64,000 bases of DNA from Membranipora membranacea (lineage: Eukaryota; Bryozoa; Gymnolaemata; Cheilostomatida; Membraniporidae): assembly GCA_914767715.1 (NCBI GenBank), contig OU612067.1:23598162-23662161 (forward strand), in the 5' to 3' direction. Positions 53,701 to 60,204 of this stretch are shown here, one piece after another. Made by a program: the position numbers and the translations under genes. The notes below the pieces were generated by a model. It was given only the letters and a program-made list of their open reading frames with translations. It was not told the DNA's origin and made no database searches. How positions within the stretch are numbered: position 1 is the stretch's first letter; each line of letters begins with the position of its first letter.

Positions 53701-55486
53701 AGACAATCTCATAGGGACAGTGTAGGATGTGGTGATACGATTGTGGATATGACTCACCTTTCTGGCAATCTACTCAGATCACACCCTCCCAAATCTAACT
53801 TCTTCAATGTTCTCAGCTCGCAGAGTCTATCAGGTAGGCTGAGTGGAAAGTTACTTGATAAATCTAATGACTCCAGTACTGTCAGTGAGAGGATACTGCA
53901 GATAAATATTAAATTTGACAATTAATTAATAATGCTCATGATAATTTTACAATTTTTCCTACAAGGCGCATTAATTACATCACATATAACCGGTGCACAA
54001 TATATATACTAAATACATTTCTATGAATTGGGTGGTGGAAAATGTATAGAAATGTCCGCGCATGGTGAATTATCACAATAGCTCAAGGTCGGTTAGCGTA
54101 ATGGCCACGTATTTAATTTCTTGCTTCTAATCTTCCAGGTTCACTTAACTCATGTCTCAGATCTCTAATCACAAATATAACTACTATGTAGTAACCAGGT
54201 GTGTCATCTATTTTGAGCCCAAATAGCCTGTTATTGCCAAAACTTTACTTCTACACATATTTTGTTTTTCACCATTAGACTTTTTCAGGGATGCTTTCTG
54301 GTTCCAGAACCCCAATAGTTAGGTTACATCAGGAAATCTGCTCAAGCTTAAAGGGATGATAACTCCAGCGATATATAATTTATTTTGAATGACTGAATTT
54401 ATATCACCTGACTTTGGCTTTCCAACATTAAACATTTTTTTGTTCGAAACAAACTTGCAAATGTCATCGCTCCTCAAATATATGGTACCACTAACCGTTC
54501 TAACTGATCTGAGTGTGGTATCTTTGTGAGTTTGAGTAGTTTCAGATGCGGAGCTATCTCATGTAGATTAGGTGGGATATTACCTCTGATCATTATTTGT
54601 GTGATTTGTATTCTCTGTGATGCCTCTGTCAGCTCTTGTAATGTCATCGACATTACTAACGCATCATAGGGAATCCGGTCAACTTGAGGTTGCCCAGCAT
54701 GTCTGTACCAGACACGATAACCTAAAAGGTGAGTAATTACAGAAATCATTTGAGTTCTATATTAATGTTTTTTTATTAATTTTTCTGTGCTCACATCTGA
54801 ACTCCAGTAAGGATGATCACGATTTATGGAACATGATTTAGAGGCATAAACACAAGTATTCCACAGTAAAGTGATCAATATGAGAGACTCAATACACTTT
54901 TAAAGGTTCTAAATCTATCACAACAAGATAATCGAGAAGACAATCAATAATCACAGAACATTAATATGCATAATATATTTACTTTTACTTTTTACTTTCA
55001 TTTTCATTGGTATGCTGTAGGCCTAGTTGACCTTACAAAAACAGACACTCAAACACCATATATATTATGTTTTCTGTGCCTTGAATGAATTTCATGAACT
55101 GGAGAAGGAACAACAATAATAATTATTCTAGGAGTCAGTTGTTGATCAAGAAAACAAATTGCACGCTTTACAAGTTTGTAATTTGACTTGACTATGTTTA
55201 AAATAAACTAGCCTGTATTCAGTATGACGCCAAAGGTGATATTCTTGGAAAGAGAATCTAGTGTGTATGCCAATAAATCAAGTGTAGGAGTTGCTTCCTT
55301 CACAATCATGTACTCTGCTCTTTCATTTATATCAACACAGCCGCAAAATTTAGAAAACTGGTTGCTATCAACAGAGGTATTTATAGTTTTATGAGTCTCA
55401 CCTTGACTTTCTTCCTCAGTGTTTCTCCTCAGCTCACTCTCCCTAGCACTGTCTGCCCCACTAGGATCCTCATTCTGTGATGTCAT
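14588..55486 (-). CDS. LRR-Roc-COR-caspase fusion gene (17 exons, minus strand)
   Basis: In transcription order the exons encode an acidic leader (ATG at 55486-55484), LRR exons, one large Roc-COR exon, two linker exons and five caspase exons ending in TAA (14590-14588). Every intron joins in compatible phase, and the exon lengths sum to 4443 or 4479 bases, both multiples of three (about 1480 or 1492 residues). Roc shows a P-loop GKSGAGKTS, DFGG switch and THTDK; COR follows with WYKTLMDL. The caspase keeps MTHG (His), QACSG (Cys) and both S1-pocket Arg positions. LRR, GTPase and protease modules are each known families. Their union is inferred from splice phase alone, so two adjacent genes remain possible. 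All six intact LRR exons may not enter one transcript. The likely role is a cytosolic sensor that triggers proteolysis or cell death. Confidence 0.75.
15221..15330 (-). CDS. Caspase exon 4 (p10, first part)
   Basis: Acceptor GATTGTAG. Encodes SYMSMRNEVTGSLLIRCLVT, TLLKHACHRDLFSLFEI, matching the p10 motif Y-x-S-x-RN...GS-x-I-x-x-L with its substrate-pocket Arg. Donor ATT|GTGAGT, phase 0. An inverted copy lies at 62023-62132. Confidence 0.9.
15566..15754 (-). CDS. Caspase exon 3 (p20-p10 linker)
   Basis: The acceptor TGCTCATCAG joins in phase 1 to give QACSGVERDLGKAG. The 62-residue linker ends in LEIDHLNTEDLMVIKSSFE. LEID resembles the LETD/LEHD sites used in initiator-caspase processing, so it is a likely interdomain cleavage site. 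Donor GAAT|GTGAGT, phase 1. Confidence 0.85.
16035..16257 (-). CDS. Caspase exon 2 (p20 catalytic core)
   Basis: Acceptor CTTTATAG. Encodes EMLKAVQDETKRAAHKDFGM, FFLCLMTHG with the catalytic His (MTHG in place of the usual SHG), LKDIYSQLSSSNFPNMAGKP and KVIVVQACSG with the catalytic Cys. QACSG replaces the common QACRG. Donor GGAG|GTATGG, phase 1. Confidence 0.93.
16424..16606 (-). CDS. Caspase exon 1 (start of p20)
   Basis: Acceptor TTTTACAG, then IYKMSRGRRGRALIINIENF, the canonical start of a caspase fold (Y-x-M...RG-x-ALIIN). Next come RRKGSGMDVKNLKYMLKSLD, with the conserved S1-pocket Arg, and VVEDVTAE. The donor GAG|GTGAGT lies inside a longer open frame. It is preferred because it yields DVTAE-EMLKAV, which matches the family TAEEM. 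Confidence 0.88.
16975..17249 (-). CDS. Roco-caspase linker exon 2
   Basis: Acceptor GATTTCCAG. Encodes EENEDLQPQAEVSCVSATEY, EPEQATLTRGRSDSVISEDG and APTEKAEIKELFNKTSLVKV, acidic and probably unstructured apart from a helical end. Two donors are in phase 0: TTA|GTGTAG (ends 16975) and CTG|GTAAAA (ends 17011). The sequence cannot decide between them. No DED, CARD or death domain is recognised. Confidence 0.65.
17417..17491 (-). CDS. Roco-caspase linker exon 1 (75 bases)
   Basis: Acceptor TTTTTTACAG, donor CTCTA|GTGAGT, phases 1-1. Encodes a 25-residue link, FSITETGISQLEEYVSTNSV PDSSS, joining the Roc-COR exon to the acidic linker. It fits phase on both sides, which supports one continuous transcript. 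Confidence 0.7.
17624..19560 (-). CDS. Roco-caspase Roc-COR exon (1937 bases)
   Basis: A single 645-residue exon. Residues 1-45 finish the LRR array (LGNLKQLWHLDVSDN). Roc spans about residues 70-285: P-loop GKSGAGKTS at 81-89, IDFGGHKVYNFAYQ at 134-147 (switch II, Gly present) and VLTHTDK at 202-208 (base recognition, THTD in place of TKxD). COR begins near 294 with PGSWYKTLMDLTVQTNRPFI and continues through HRPDVLVSLIGILYDHRVDQ. A C-terminal YCSHCLL is the C-x-x-C type element often found after COR. Roc-COR proteins work as GTP-controlled dimers; the key nucleotide residues seem intact. Acceptor TTTTTTACAG, donor CCCT|GTGAGT, phase 1. Confidence 0.93.
19680..19762 (-). pseudogene. Relic LRR exon
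   Basis: The minus strand reads SLGKLEQLTITGYQIQ, resembling the LRR start of the Roc exon (SLGNLKQLWHLDV). It has a TAG before it but then runs into an in-frame stop. A decayed cassette or chance similarity. Confidence 0.3.
19763..21980. other. Intron sequence between Roc exon and LINE
   Basis: AT-rich with no coding signal. A GC-richer island at about 20700-20940 and a CATT run at 21213-21229 stand out. The GC-rich part looks like an unidentified repeat. Confidence 0.5.
22052..22363 (+). pseudogene. LINE copy 1, ORF1-like segment
   Basis: 103 residues with a Pro/Thr-rich start (PGATSSLSTPPPQTQRQTPT) and a heptad-type coiled coil (LQKMIDKLDVKKAFMEERFN, LLRVLNRIDTIERKQKETED). No zinc knuckle is seen. 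Such coiled coils are typical of LINE ORF1 proteins. Confidence 0.6.
22506..24500 (+). pseudogene. LINE copy 1, endonuclease/reverse transcriptase remnants
   Basis: Fragments in several frames: endonuclease pieces (22510-22650, 22796-22900), a linker (22900-23404), RT fingers (23706-23918, LFKKGDKTRCNNYTPISILN) and palm (24017-24262, GVPQGSVL and FADDTNIF). Between ITN and SNLGT a stretch present in copy 2 is deleted. Not functional. Confidence 0.8.
24691..26860. other. Repeat-array intron between LINE copy 1 and LRR exon F
   Basis: Sequence of the duplicated intron family. It starts with TATCCCAATGAACTGCC, the same LINE 3' flank as after copy 2 (48620). No coding sequence is supported. Confidence 0.6.
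26862..27002 (-). CDS. LRR exon F (141 bases, nearest to Roc)
   Basis: Acceptor TCCCACAG, donor AGAG|GTGAGT. Encodes ICSLTELEVLDIFYNKNLQT, LPEGLGGMRSLKKIYVYQCD and LRSIPE. Its phase-2 end joins exactly to the first base of the Roc exon to make Ser (S-LGNLKQL). Confidence 0.8.
27035..28310. repeat. Tandem duplicate block, copy 1 (about 1.8 kb period)
   Basis: Nearly identical to about 28860-30130 at an offset of about 1824 bases. For example, the non-coding frame 27463-27687 differs from 29287-29511 at only two residues. Recent tandem duplication of an intron plus LRR exon. Confidence 0.8.
28673..28813 (-). CDS. LRR exon E (141 bases)
   Basis: Acceptor CCCTCAG, donor AAAG|GTGAGT. Encodes ICSLTELEELNLCYNKNLQT and KINVNECDLRSIPES. 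It is the 5' member of a 1.8 kb tandem pair with exon F. Confidence 0.78.
28860..30130. repeat. Tandem duplicate block, copy 2
   Basis: Partner of 27035-28310. Divergence rises after about 30130, where the unit boundary or a deletion lies. Confidence 0.8.
30240..36300. other. Long intron segment, mostly unique
   Basis: No LRR exon is recognised here. It contains fragments of the array repeat (for example about 34250-34450), a GTATAAAGTATGAA-like short repeat (about 35720-35780) and a perfect-stem hairpin at 31440-31477. Confidence 0.5.
36879..36911 (-). pseudogene. Truncated LRR exon (5' end only)
   Basis: The acceptor CCCTCAG and the codons for ICSLTELEVL remain, but the sequence switches to unrelated intron after about 33 bases, with no donor. 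Confidence 0.7.
38510..38830 (+). pseudogene. hAT transposase, BED zinc-finger part
   Basis: ATG start. Encodes SGVWDYFSVV, then VKCGTCHSEMSYLQGSTTSM and KLHLKKIH: a BED finger (aromatic pair, C-x2-C, H-x4-H). A stop at 38828-38830 separates it from the catalytic part. Confidence 0.8.
38874..39365 (+). pseudogene. hAT transposase, catalytic N-part
   Basis: Encodes DLQLLSMVEDSGFRSLMSEA, PTRKSLWNNIIPTLY and SITTDGWTSNNTTSYIAYTL, the ZBED/hAT signature with the first catalytic Asp (TTDGWTS). The C-terminal RNase-H part and dimerisation region are missing, so the element is a non-autonomous deletion copy. Confidence 0.82.
39896..39923 (-). pseudogene. LRR exon relic with internal deletion
   Basis: The acceptor and the first 26 or so coding bases (ICSLTEL) remain; the rest and the donor are deleted. 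Same type of deletion as at 45367-45394 and 50217-50243. Confidence 0.7.
41510..41636 (-). pseudogene. LRR exon lacking its acceptor
   Basis: The frame is open (SELEVLDTHRNPRLQTLPKG, LRRLPG) and the donor GTGAGT is intact. The 5' end is fused by deletion to downstream intron, removing the acceptor and about 15 codon bases. It cannot be spliced normally. Confidence 0.7.
41838..41933 (-). repeat. 16-base minisatellite (AAAAGAGACGAGAAGC) x6
   Basis: Six tandem units, one or two bases different from each other. On the transcribed strand this is a polypyrimidine TTTTGCTTCTCGTCTC array. Sister introns carry two or three units only. Confidence 0.85.
43451..43492 (-). pseudogene. Truncated LRR exon (3' end only)
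   Basis: The donor and the last 14 codons (LRSLPER-like) remain. The 5' part is replaced by another repeat-unit segment at about 43493. Confidence 0.65.
43765..43905 (-). CDS. LRR exon D (141 bases)
   Basis: ICSLTELEELNLCYNKNLQT, LPEGLGGMRSLKKIDVSKCN and FRSLPES, with intact splice sites and phases 2-2. Differences from B and C fall mainly on solvent-exposed LRR positions. Confidence 0.75.
44257..44695 (+). mobile_element. Probable solo LTR
   Basis: 439 bases beginning TGTCACATAC and ending CCGACA, with CAAC on both sides (44253-44256, 44696-44699). It interrupts an otherwise conserved repeat unit (AAAACAACAATACACC in sister copies). It has a TATTTATA box (about 44442) and AATAAA (about 44595). 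A near-perfect palindrome lies at its start. Orientation is inferred. The element family is not identified. Confidence 0.65.
45367..45394 (-). pseudogene. LRR exon relic with internal deletion
   Basis: The acceptor side and ICSLTELEE remain; the rest of the exon and the donor are gone. It shares its breakpoint with the 50217 copy. Confidence 0.7.
46246..48620 (+). mobile_element. LINE copy 2 (5'-truncated, same insertion as copy 1)
   Basis: Starts inside the endonuclease (GCEALRVRIGESGRDV), runs through SDHKPVCASF-type sequence in broken frames, RT and a 3' UTR of about 230 bases to an A-rich tail. The 3' flank is the same as that of copy 1, so the two are a segmental duplication, not separate insertions. 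Copy 1 has lost most of the 3' UTR. Confidence 0.87.
47587..48318 (+). pseudogene. LINE copy 2, reverse transcriptase palm/thumb
   Basis: A 243-residue open segment: GVPQGSVLRPLLFLIYINDL, LNYVLFADDTNIFSTEPEV (catalytic FADD), RLVINYEKTFQVLFKAQNK, TTKFLGLELDSNLTFHEHF and RPAIDQRSMVDIYYSFCYPH. Upstream RT motifs (47450-47580) are frameshifted away. CR1/Jockey-like by overall motif order. Confidence 0.85.
49059..49199 (-). CDS. LRR exon C (141 bases)
   Basis: Same structure as exon B, with ICSLTELEELNLYYNENLQT and KINVSSCNFRSLPES. Both splice sites are intact. The flanking intron is duplicated with it. Confidence 0.75.
50217..50243 (-). pseudogene. LRR exon relic with internal deletion
   Basis: The acceptor (CCCTCAG) is followed by ICSLTELEE and then the deletion. 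The base changes in CATTTGTTCACTG show it has drifted further than its sisters. Confidence 0.7.
51008..51148 (-). CDS. LRR exon B (141 bases)
   Basis: Intact acceptor (CCCTCAG) and donor (AAAG|GTGAGT), phases 2-2. Encodes ICSLTELEELNLHYNGNLQT, then LPEALGGMRSLKKIYVSSCN and FRSLPES. The cassette lies in a block nearly identical to the one around exon C. Confidence 0.75.
52000..53700. other. Intron between LRR exons A and B
   Basis: The first part repeats array-unit sequence (to about 52500). After that it is mostly unique. No exon is supported. Confidence 0.5.
53758..53895 (-). CDS. LRR exon A (divergent, 138 bases)
   Basis: Acceptor ATCTGCAG, donor AAAG|GTGAGT, phases 2-2. Encodes two LRRs: ILSLTVLESLDLSSN, LSLPDRLCELRTLKKLDL and LSRLPES. 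It is one codon shorter and clearly more diverged than the other cassettes, so it probably predates the array expansion. Confidence 0.8.
54496..54721 (-). CDS. Roco-caspase exon 2 (pre-LRR region)
   Basis: Acceptor CCTTTTAG. Encodes GYRVWYRHAGQPQVDRIPYD, then LRR-like turns (IMIRGNIPPNLHEIAPHLKL, LKLTKIPHSDQLER). Donor ACG|GTTAGT, phase 2, which reads through into the first LRR exon as RILSLTVLESL. Confidence 0.65.
55213..55486 (-). CDS. Roco-caspase exon 1 (N-terminal leader)
   Basis: ATG, then MTSQNEDPSGADSARESE, a polar acidic start, then VDINERAEYMIVKEATPTLD and LLAYTLDSLSKNITFGVILN. Ends at ACAG|GCTAGT, a possible GC donor that gives the phase needed by the next exon. No domain is recognised. 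An acceptor-like CGCAG lies just before the ATG, so the true start could be further upstream. Confidence 0.5.
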
Positions 55487-56177
55487 TTCTGCGATACATA
55501 AAGTGTTTATTTGGCATATTATAAATGGTGAGAGAATATACCCACTTATATATATTATTTGCAGTATTGAGCTTCACAACTTCTCTGCAGTTTACTAACA
55601 GTTTCTTCACCATGTGGCAAAAAACTTGAGTTGTAGATTGGAGAAGCTTTAAAATTAGACCAATACCAATACGTATGTCTTTGAAGCGTTGGAGGTGAAT
55701 AAAAAAATTCCCACAATGCAATCTTAGCCTGGAGTTCCTGTAAAAATCAGTTTCATTATTGACCTGGGAAGGGGGAGGGGTGAGTATAGAATGATAAAGT
55801 TTTGTGTTTGGAGGTTTGTGTTTGGAAAGATAACATAACTAATGGCATGGGAGGCAGAGGGAGGCAAACTCGAATAAAACATTAAAGATTAAAATTGAAA
55901 ATAATTATTTTCAGAGGCATGAACTATTGTGTATCATTTGCCTGTGGTGTAGCTTTGCACAATGGCTCAGAAGTAATGATGGCTCTTGTGAGAGCTTCAT
56001 GCCCTCAGCACAGAGATGAAGCCCAAATGATAGGACTAGCTGATCTAGACCAAGTTTGGTCGATTTGCCTGCACTCGGAGTTGATCTTGATCCACTGGTC
56101 ACGCCACGTGACCAGTTGAAGGGAGCAACTCGAACTGATTGGCTCTACAAATATCCTATACAACAGCTAACAGGTTA

Positions 56178-56312
56178 TTACATCACTAGAACGGTTGTTC
56201 CCTCTATTGGTGTTGCGGGATATTTAAAAAGCTGTGTATCAAGGGGCCTCGATACTCGACTTTTTGTAATATCACTCCTCAACCACAGAGGGAACAAACT
56301 TGTTCTAGTACA
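56178..56312. repeat. Inverted repeat pair
   Basis: ACTAGAACGGTTGTTCCCTC at the left and the complement of a close variant at the right, about 80 bases apart. Possibly a small MITE upstream of the Roco-caspase start. Confidence 0.55.
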
Positions 56313-57691
56313 GTAGTGAGTAGACGATTGCCTCCTTCATTCTGGCGGTATCAGAAAAGTAATACTTAGATAGGATGTCATCAAGCATAATGCAACAGCA
56401 ATACACCAGGTGCAATGACACAGCTGAAAATACCACCTCACAGTGCACCAGGCCCTAAATACCGATTGTACAACTTATCAATTGTGTCAAAATGCCACGC
56501 CAGGTTGAGCCAAATACATTTCAGGCCTACATCCCATATCCGAAAATGCCATTGCCCATATATCAGAATGCCAAAAAGCATAAGAATCACAAGGAAGATG
56601 TCTATCAGATTGGATAGGACATGCTTTGTGTATGATGTTCTAATGGGACTACATTCATAATGGACCGAATGGTCGTAGGAAGATGGATAGGTAAGGGAAA
56701 AGAACATGCTACTTTAAAATTAACCCCACAGTCGGTATCATGTAACTGGACTGAGTTTATAATAATCATAACTCATCACACCACAAATGGCAATACTCCT
56801 GTCACAAGTAGAACTCCTCACTACCATATTAATTGAGTTGGCGGCTGGTTAAGTTCTGCCCATAACGGTGAGGATTTGTCTATTATGTGACTGGGGTGGT
56901 AAAAGTGTCAGGACTCAGCACACAGTGAACATCAGTGGTACTTTTGTACAGTGAGTAAGTGGAGCTCAGCTACACTTGGTTATAAACACCCTTCTTGAAG
57001 TGGAGCTGAGCTCCACCACATTTTTTTTATTCCCTGGATAAGCAGGGCTCTCAGCCTGGGAGGATTCGAAACCTGAGTTTTGATATTAGCATGTTGCATA
57101 GTGCATATTTTAAAGGTGTAAAACGCCCTGAGCATAAACAGCTGAGGGTACGTCTGAGATGGCACTGAACTGAAATATTGTTGGGTGAAACTCCTGAGAT
57201 TTGAAGATTATGTGCAAAGAATAGCTGGCAAAGCAAGTCAAAGAATGTATGTTGTTAAAAAAATCAAAGTTGTTCAAAAGTTGTGTAGTTTCCCTCTTTA
57301 TGTATTTATTGTCTGCCTGATTTGCACACGAGCATAATTATGTACCATAGATAAGAAATTACTAAGGAAAGTTTTTAATTTAGTTGTTAAAGACAACTCC
57401 TTGATCACATCATACATAATTTTCTAGAGCGATGCCCTCAAATGCAAGTTCCATACTCTAGTAGCAAGTTCCTTTATTGACAAAGTATATGCATCCTTTT
57501 CTCGCAACATTTCCTGTTTGTGATAGCAAGTAAATCAATAAAAACCTAGAGCATTTCTTGTAAACATAAAATCGTAAATAATTTTAGATTTGATCCAGAT
57601 GAACCAATTCATATGGACTAACCAAGGCCGTCGCCACAGGTGAAAATGAATCCATATGATGTTAAAATATGTTTGTAAAAATATTGATTTG

Positions 57692-57829
57692 AAGGCGCCA
57701 GGGTAGAAAGGCATAACTAATGTAATGTGATGCTATTGAAATCATCGCCTGGATTTATCCGGTTCACCTGCCAAATCACTTTTTTAACATGTCTAAAATT
57801 CCAATTTCTATTTGGCCATAATAATCTCT
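57692..57829. repeat. Direct repeat, copy 1 (138 bases)
   Basis: Begins AGGCGCCAGGGTAGAAAGG and ends CATAATAATCTCT. Matches 58102-58238 with only a few changes. Confidence 0.85.
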
Positions 57830-58101
57830 TTCGCAAATCTCTGGGATTGGCAGTTCAATAAGAGCATAGCTTATCACAAATGAAATCAAATACCCAAAAC
57901 AAATACCACACATTATTCTCATGCGAAAGTTTGGTGTTATCTTTATTATTCATCTCAGCGTTGATATTCCATAACGCTTAGAAATCATTGTTTGATCATT
58001 GATTTAGAAATGACTTGAATAGGCAGCGCAGTGAGAGTATTATTACAGTGAGTGCAGTGAGAGGCGTTATTAGTATTATAGGCAGTGCAATAATCGAATT
58101 G

Positions 58102-58238
58102 AGGCGCCAGGGTAGAAAGGCATAATTAATGTAATGTGATGCTATTGAAATCATTGCCTTGATTTATCCGGTTCACCTGCAAAATCACTTTTTTAACATG
58201 TCTAAAATTCCAATTTCTATTTAGCCATAATAATCTCT
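58102..58238. repeat. Direct repeat, copy 2 (137 bases)
   Basis: Second copy of the 57692-57829 unit. Between the copies lies a short GGCAGTGCAG/TATTATTA-type repeat (about 58021-58090). Confidence 0.85.
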
Positions 58239-59336
58239 ATTAGTATAGGCAGTGCAGTATTATTTACATAGCTTATCACAACTAGAATCTAATACTGGAT
58301 CATTCATTAATAATATGGCATAAATTGATGTAAGGCAACATTTAGCATTGTTTATATATTATTCATCTCTGTCAACGAGCAAAATCTGAGTTTTTAGCTT
58401 ACATTCTAAAATCCCCTGTCTAGCCTGAGTTGAACCCAAAAATCTGAGTAACTCGGGCTAAATGGGGAGTAAACTGTTCTCATGCTGGAGCCATACTAAT
58501 AGATGGTAAATACATTAATATTTGAGTGTTGGCTATGTGTTGTCAGTCCAGAAAAGTTATTTCTGCAACCGCCAATGGCAAGAAAATAGAGTATAAAAGC
58601 AGAAGCATCTACAACAAATTATGTCTGTTGCTGGGAAATGGGGATATCTGGCTCCCTCTGGCATAGCTACAAAAGACAGGTGATGTCAGAGGATATTGGC
58701 TAACAATAAAGCTGCCCATTGGCAACCTCTACAGAAGGTTGCTGGCTAAACCTTGCTGGCTGGGAGGATTGATTGATGAATTAAAAATATAAATAAGTAA
58801 GAGCTCCACTTCATTATCCCTTACAAAAGTACCACTGGCAAACATTCAATCTCTTGGTATGTTGTGACATTCACAGCAGTTTGGTGCGAGTGACACAATA
58901 TTTTTGGCGTCAGTTGATACCTCCACACTCCACAATTTTTAAAAGGTGAAATAGTATGACCACTTTTCATTCTTCCAATATACAAGGCAGAGGCACTGCT
59001 CTTCTCCAAGTTAAGTTTCTATGCCAGGATTGAGGAGTTGAGCAGTAGTCATATTCAATGCTTTACTTCATTTGAATATAGAGAGCGCTGTTTGTGATTA
59101 AGTATTTCGCAAGAAGGAAGTTCTTGATGGTTTCATTTATATCAGAATGGCTTTTCAAAGTATCCTAAACAATGTATAATATTGGCACATTGCCAGAGGG
59201 ATTGTACGAATATGGCACAGTACTCTGTGTGATGTAACCAAAGATTATTACTAAAATGTCATGACTCATGTGAAGGAACTTGTAGGACATTCCTGTTAAC
59301 TGTAGCGGAACTAACTCTAAACTTTTAGAAAACCTC

Positions 59337-59361
59337 AATAAATAAATAAATAAATAAATAA
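59337..59361. repeat. AAAT microsatellite
   Basis: A run of AATA tetramers (about six units). Confidence 0.85.
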
Positions 59362-59827
59362 GATATTATCGTACTCCCACTTTATGTGATCTTTTATCCT
59401 TGGCTCATAACAAAATATATTACAGAATCAAATCGGTACTAGGTCAAAATAAGAAGACAGGCAATGGAAATGACAATGGCATCGTTCTATTCTGACTCCA
59501 AGATGGCCCCTCACCACTGAGCTAACTCTTGTCCCATTGCCCTTGACCATCACACACTTGAGCGGTAACCAGTTGATCGTCAACACTTAGGGTGATGTCG
59601 CTCTGACCTGATCAAACGGTGGCTACAGGTAACTGGTACTAGTCATATCGATATACAATCAGTAATATAGGCTCACCTGGAATCAAGATTACACCTATCT
59701 AACTTGCTTGAGCACAATCCGCTTCGGTATAAAGCTATCCATGCAGCACCAAGTCCTCTCTCCTAGCTGCCAGCCTCTGGATTGACTCTTCTATACGGTA
59801 AAAGTAATAAATTCCTCCTATGATTAA

Positions 59828-60204
59828 AGGGCCTGCTACACAGGCCGATGTTTGGCATCTATTAGCATCGACATAGGCTACGATGGGATCAACCTGCGCT
59901 CAACGATGTGCATCGTATGCATCTATAGGCAACACCGGTCTGTTGGTGTTTCAGTCGACTTAGTCGGTTGATCCTCTCTTTTCATTGGCTGATGGGTTTA
60001 TAGCAGTAACGCGCAAAAAGTATATGGACTATTATTGTCTGTGATTGGTTAATAATGAGTCATGATTGTTAAATGGCCATACTGGGATATATAATCAGTC
60101 GACCACAACGTTGGCTGCATCTGCAAGTGTAGCACATGTTACGATGTTAGCGTCGAGCACAGGTTGTTTGTAAGATGCAAAACATCGGCCCATGTAGCAT
60201 GGCC
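59828..60204. mobile_element. MITE with TTAA target site (piggyBac-like)
   Basis: Inverted ends (AGGGCCTGCTACACAGGCCG left, AGGCCATGCTACATGGGCCG right after complementing), with similarity extending about 100 bases inwards, are flanked by TTAA at 59824-59827 and 60205-60208. No ORF. The TTAA target is typical of piggyBac-type elements. Confidence 0.75.

Larger units (their letters stand above)
55740..59820. other. Non-coding region upstream of the Roco-caspase gene
   Basis: No coding region is supported on either strand; the open frames present lack splice signals and family motifs. The promoter and any 5' exons of the Roco-caspase gene should lie here. A fold-back repeat (56178-56312) and a direct repeat (57692-58238) are described separately. 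Confidence 0.5.

Noticed and set aside
55510-55737. A possible extra 5' exon of the Roco-caspase gene with helical sequence
   Set aside because: It has an acceptor, but the available donor ends in phase 0 and does not match the next exon; kept only as a remark.
55895-56660. Overlapping + strand open frames that might be p20 exons of the second caspase copy
   Set aside because: None shows the His or Cys motif or a caspase-like pattern.
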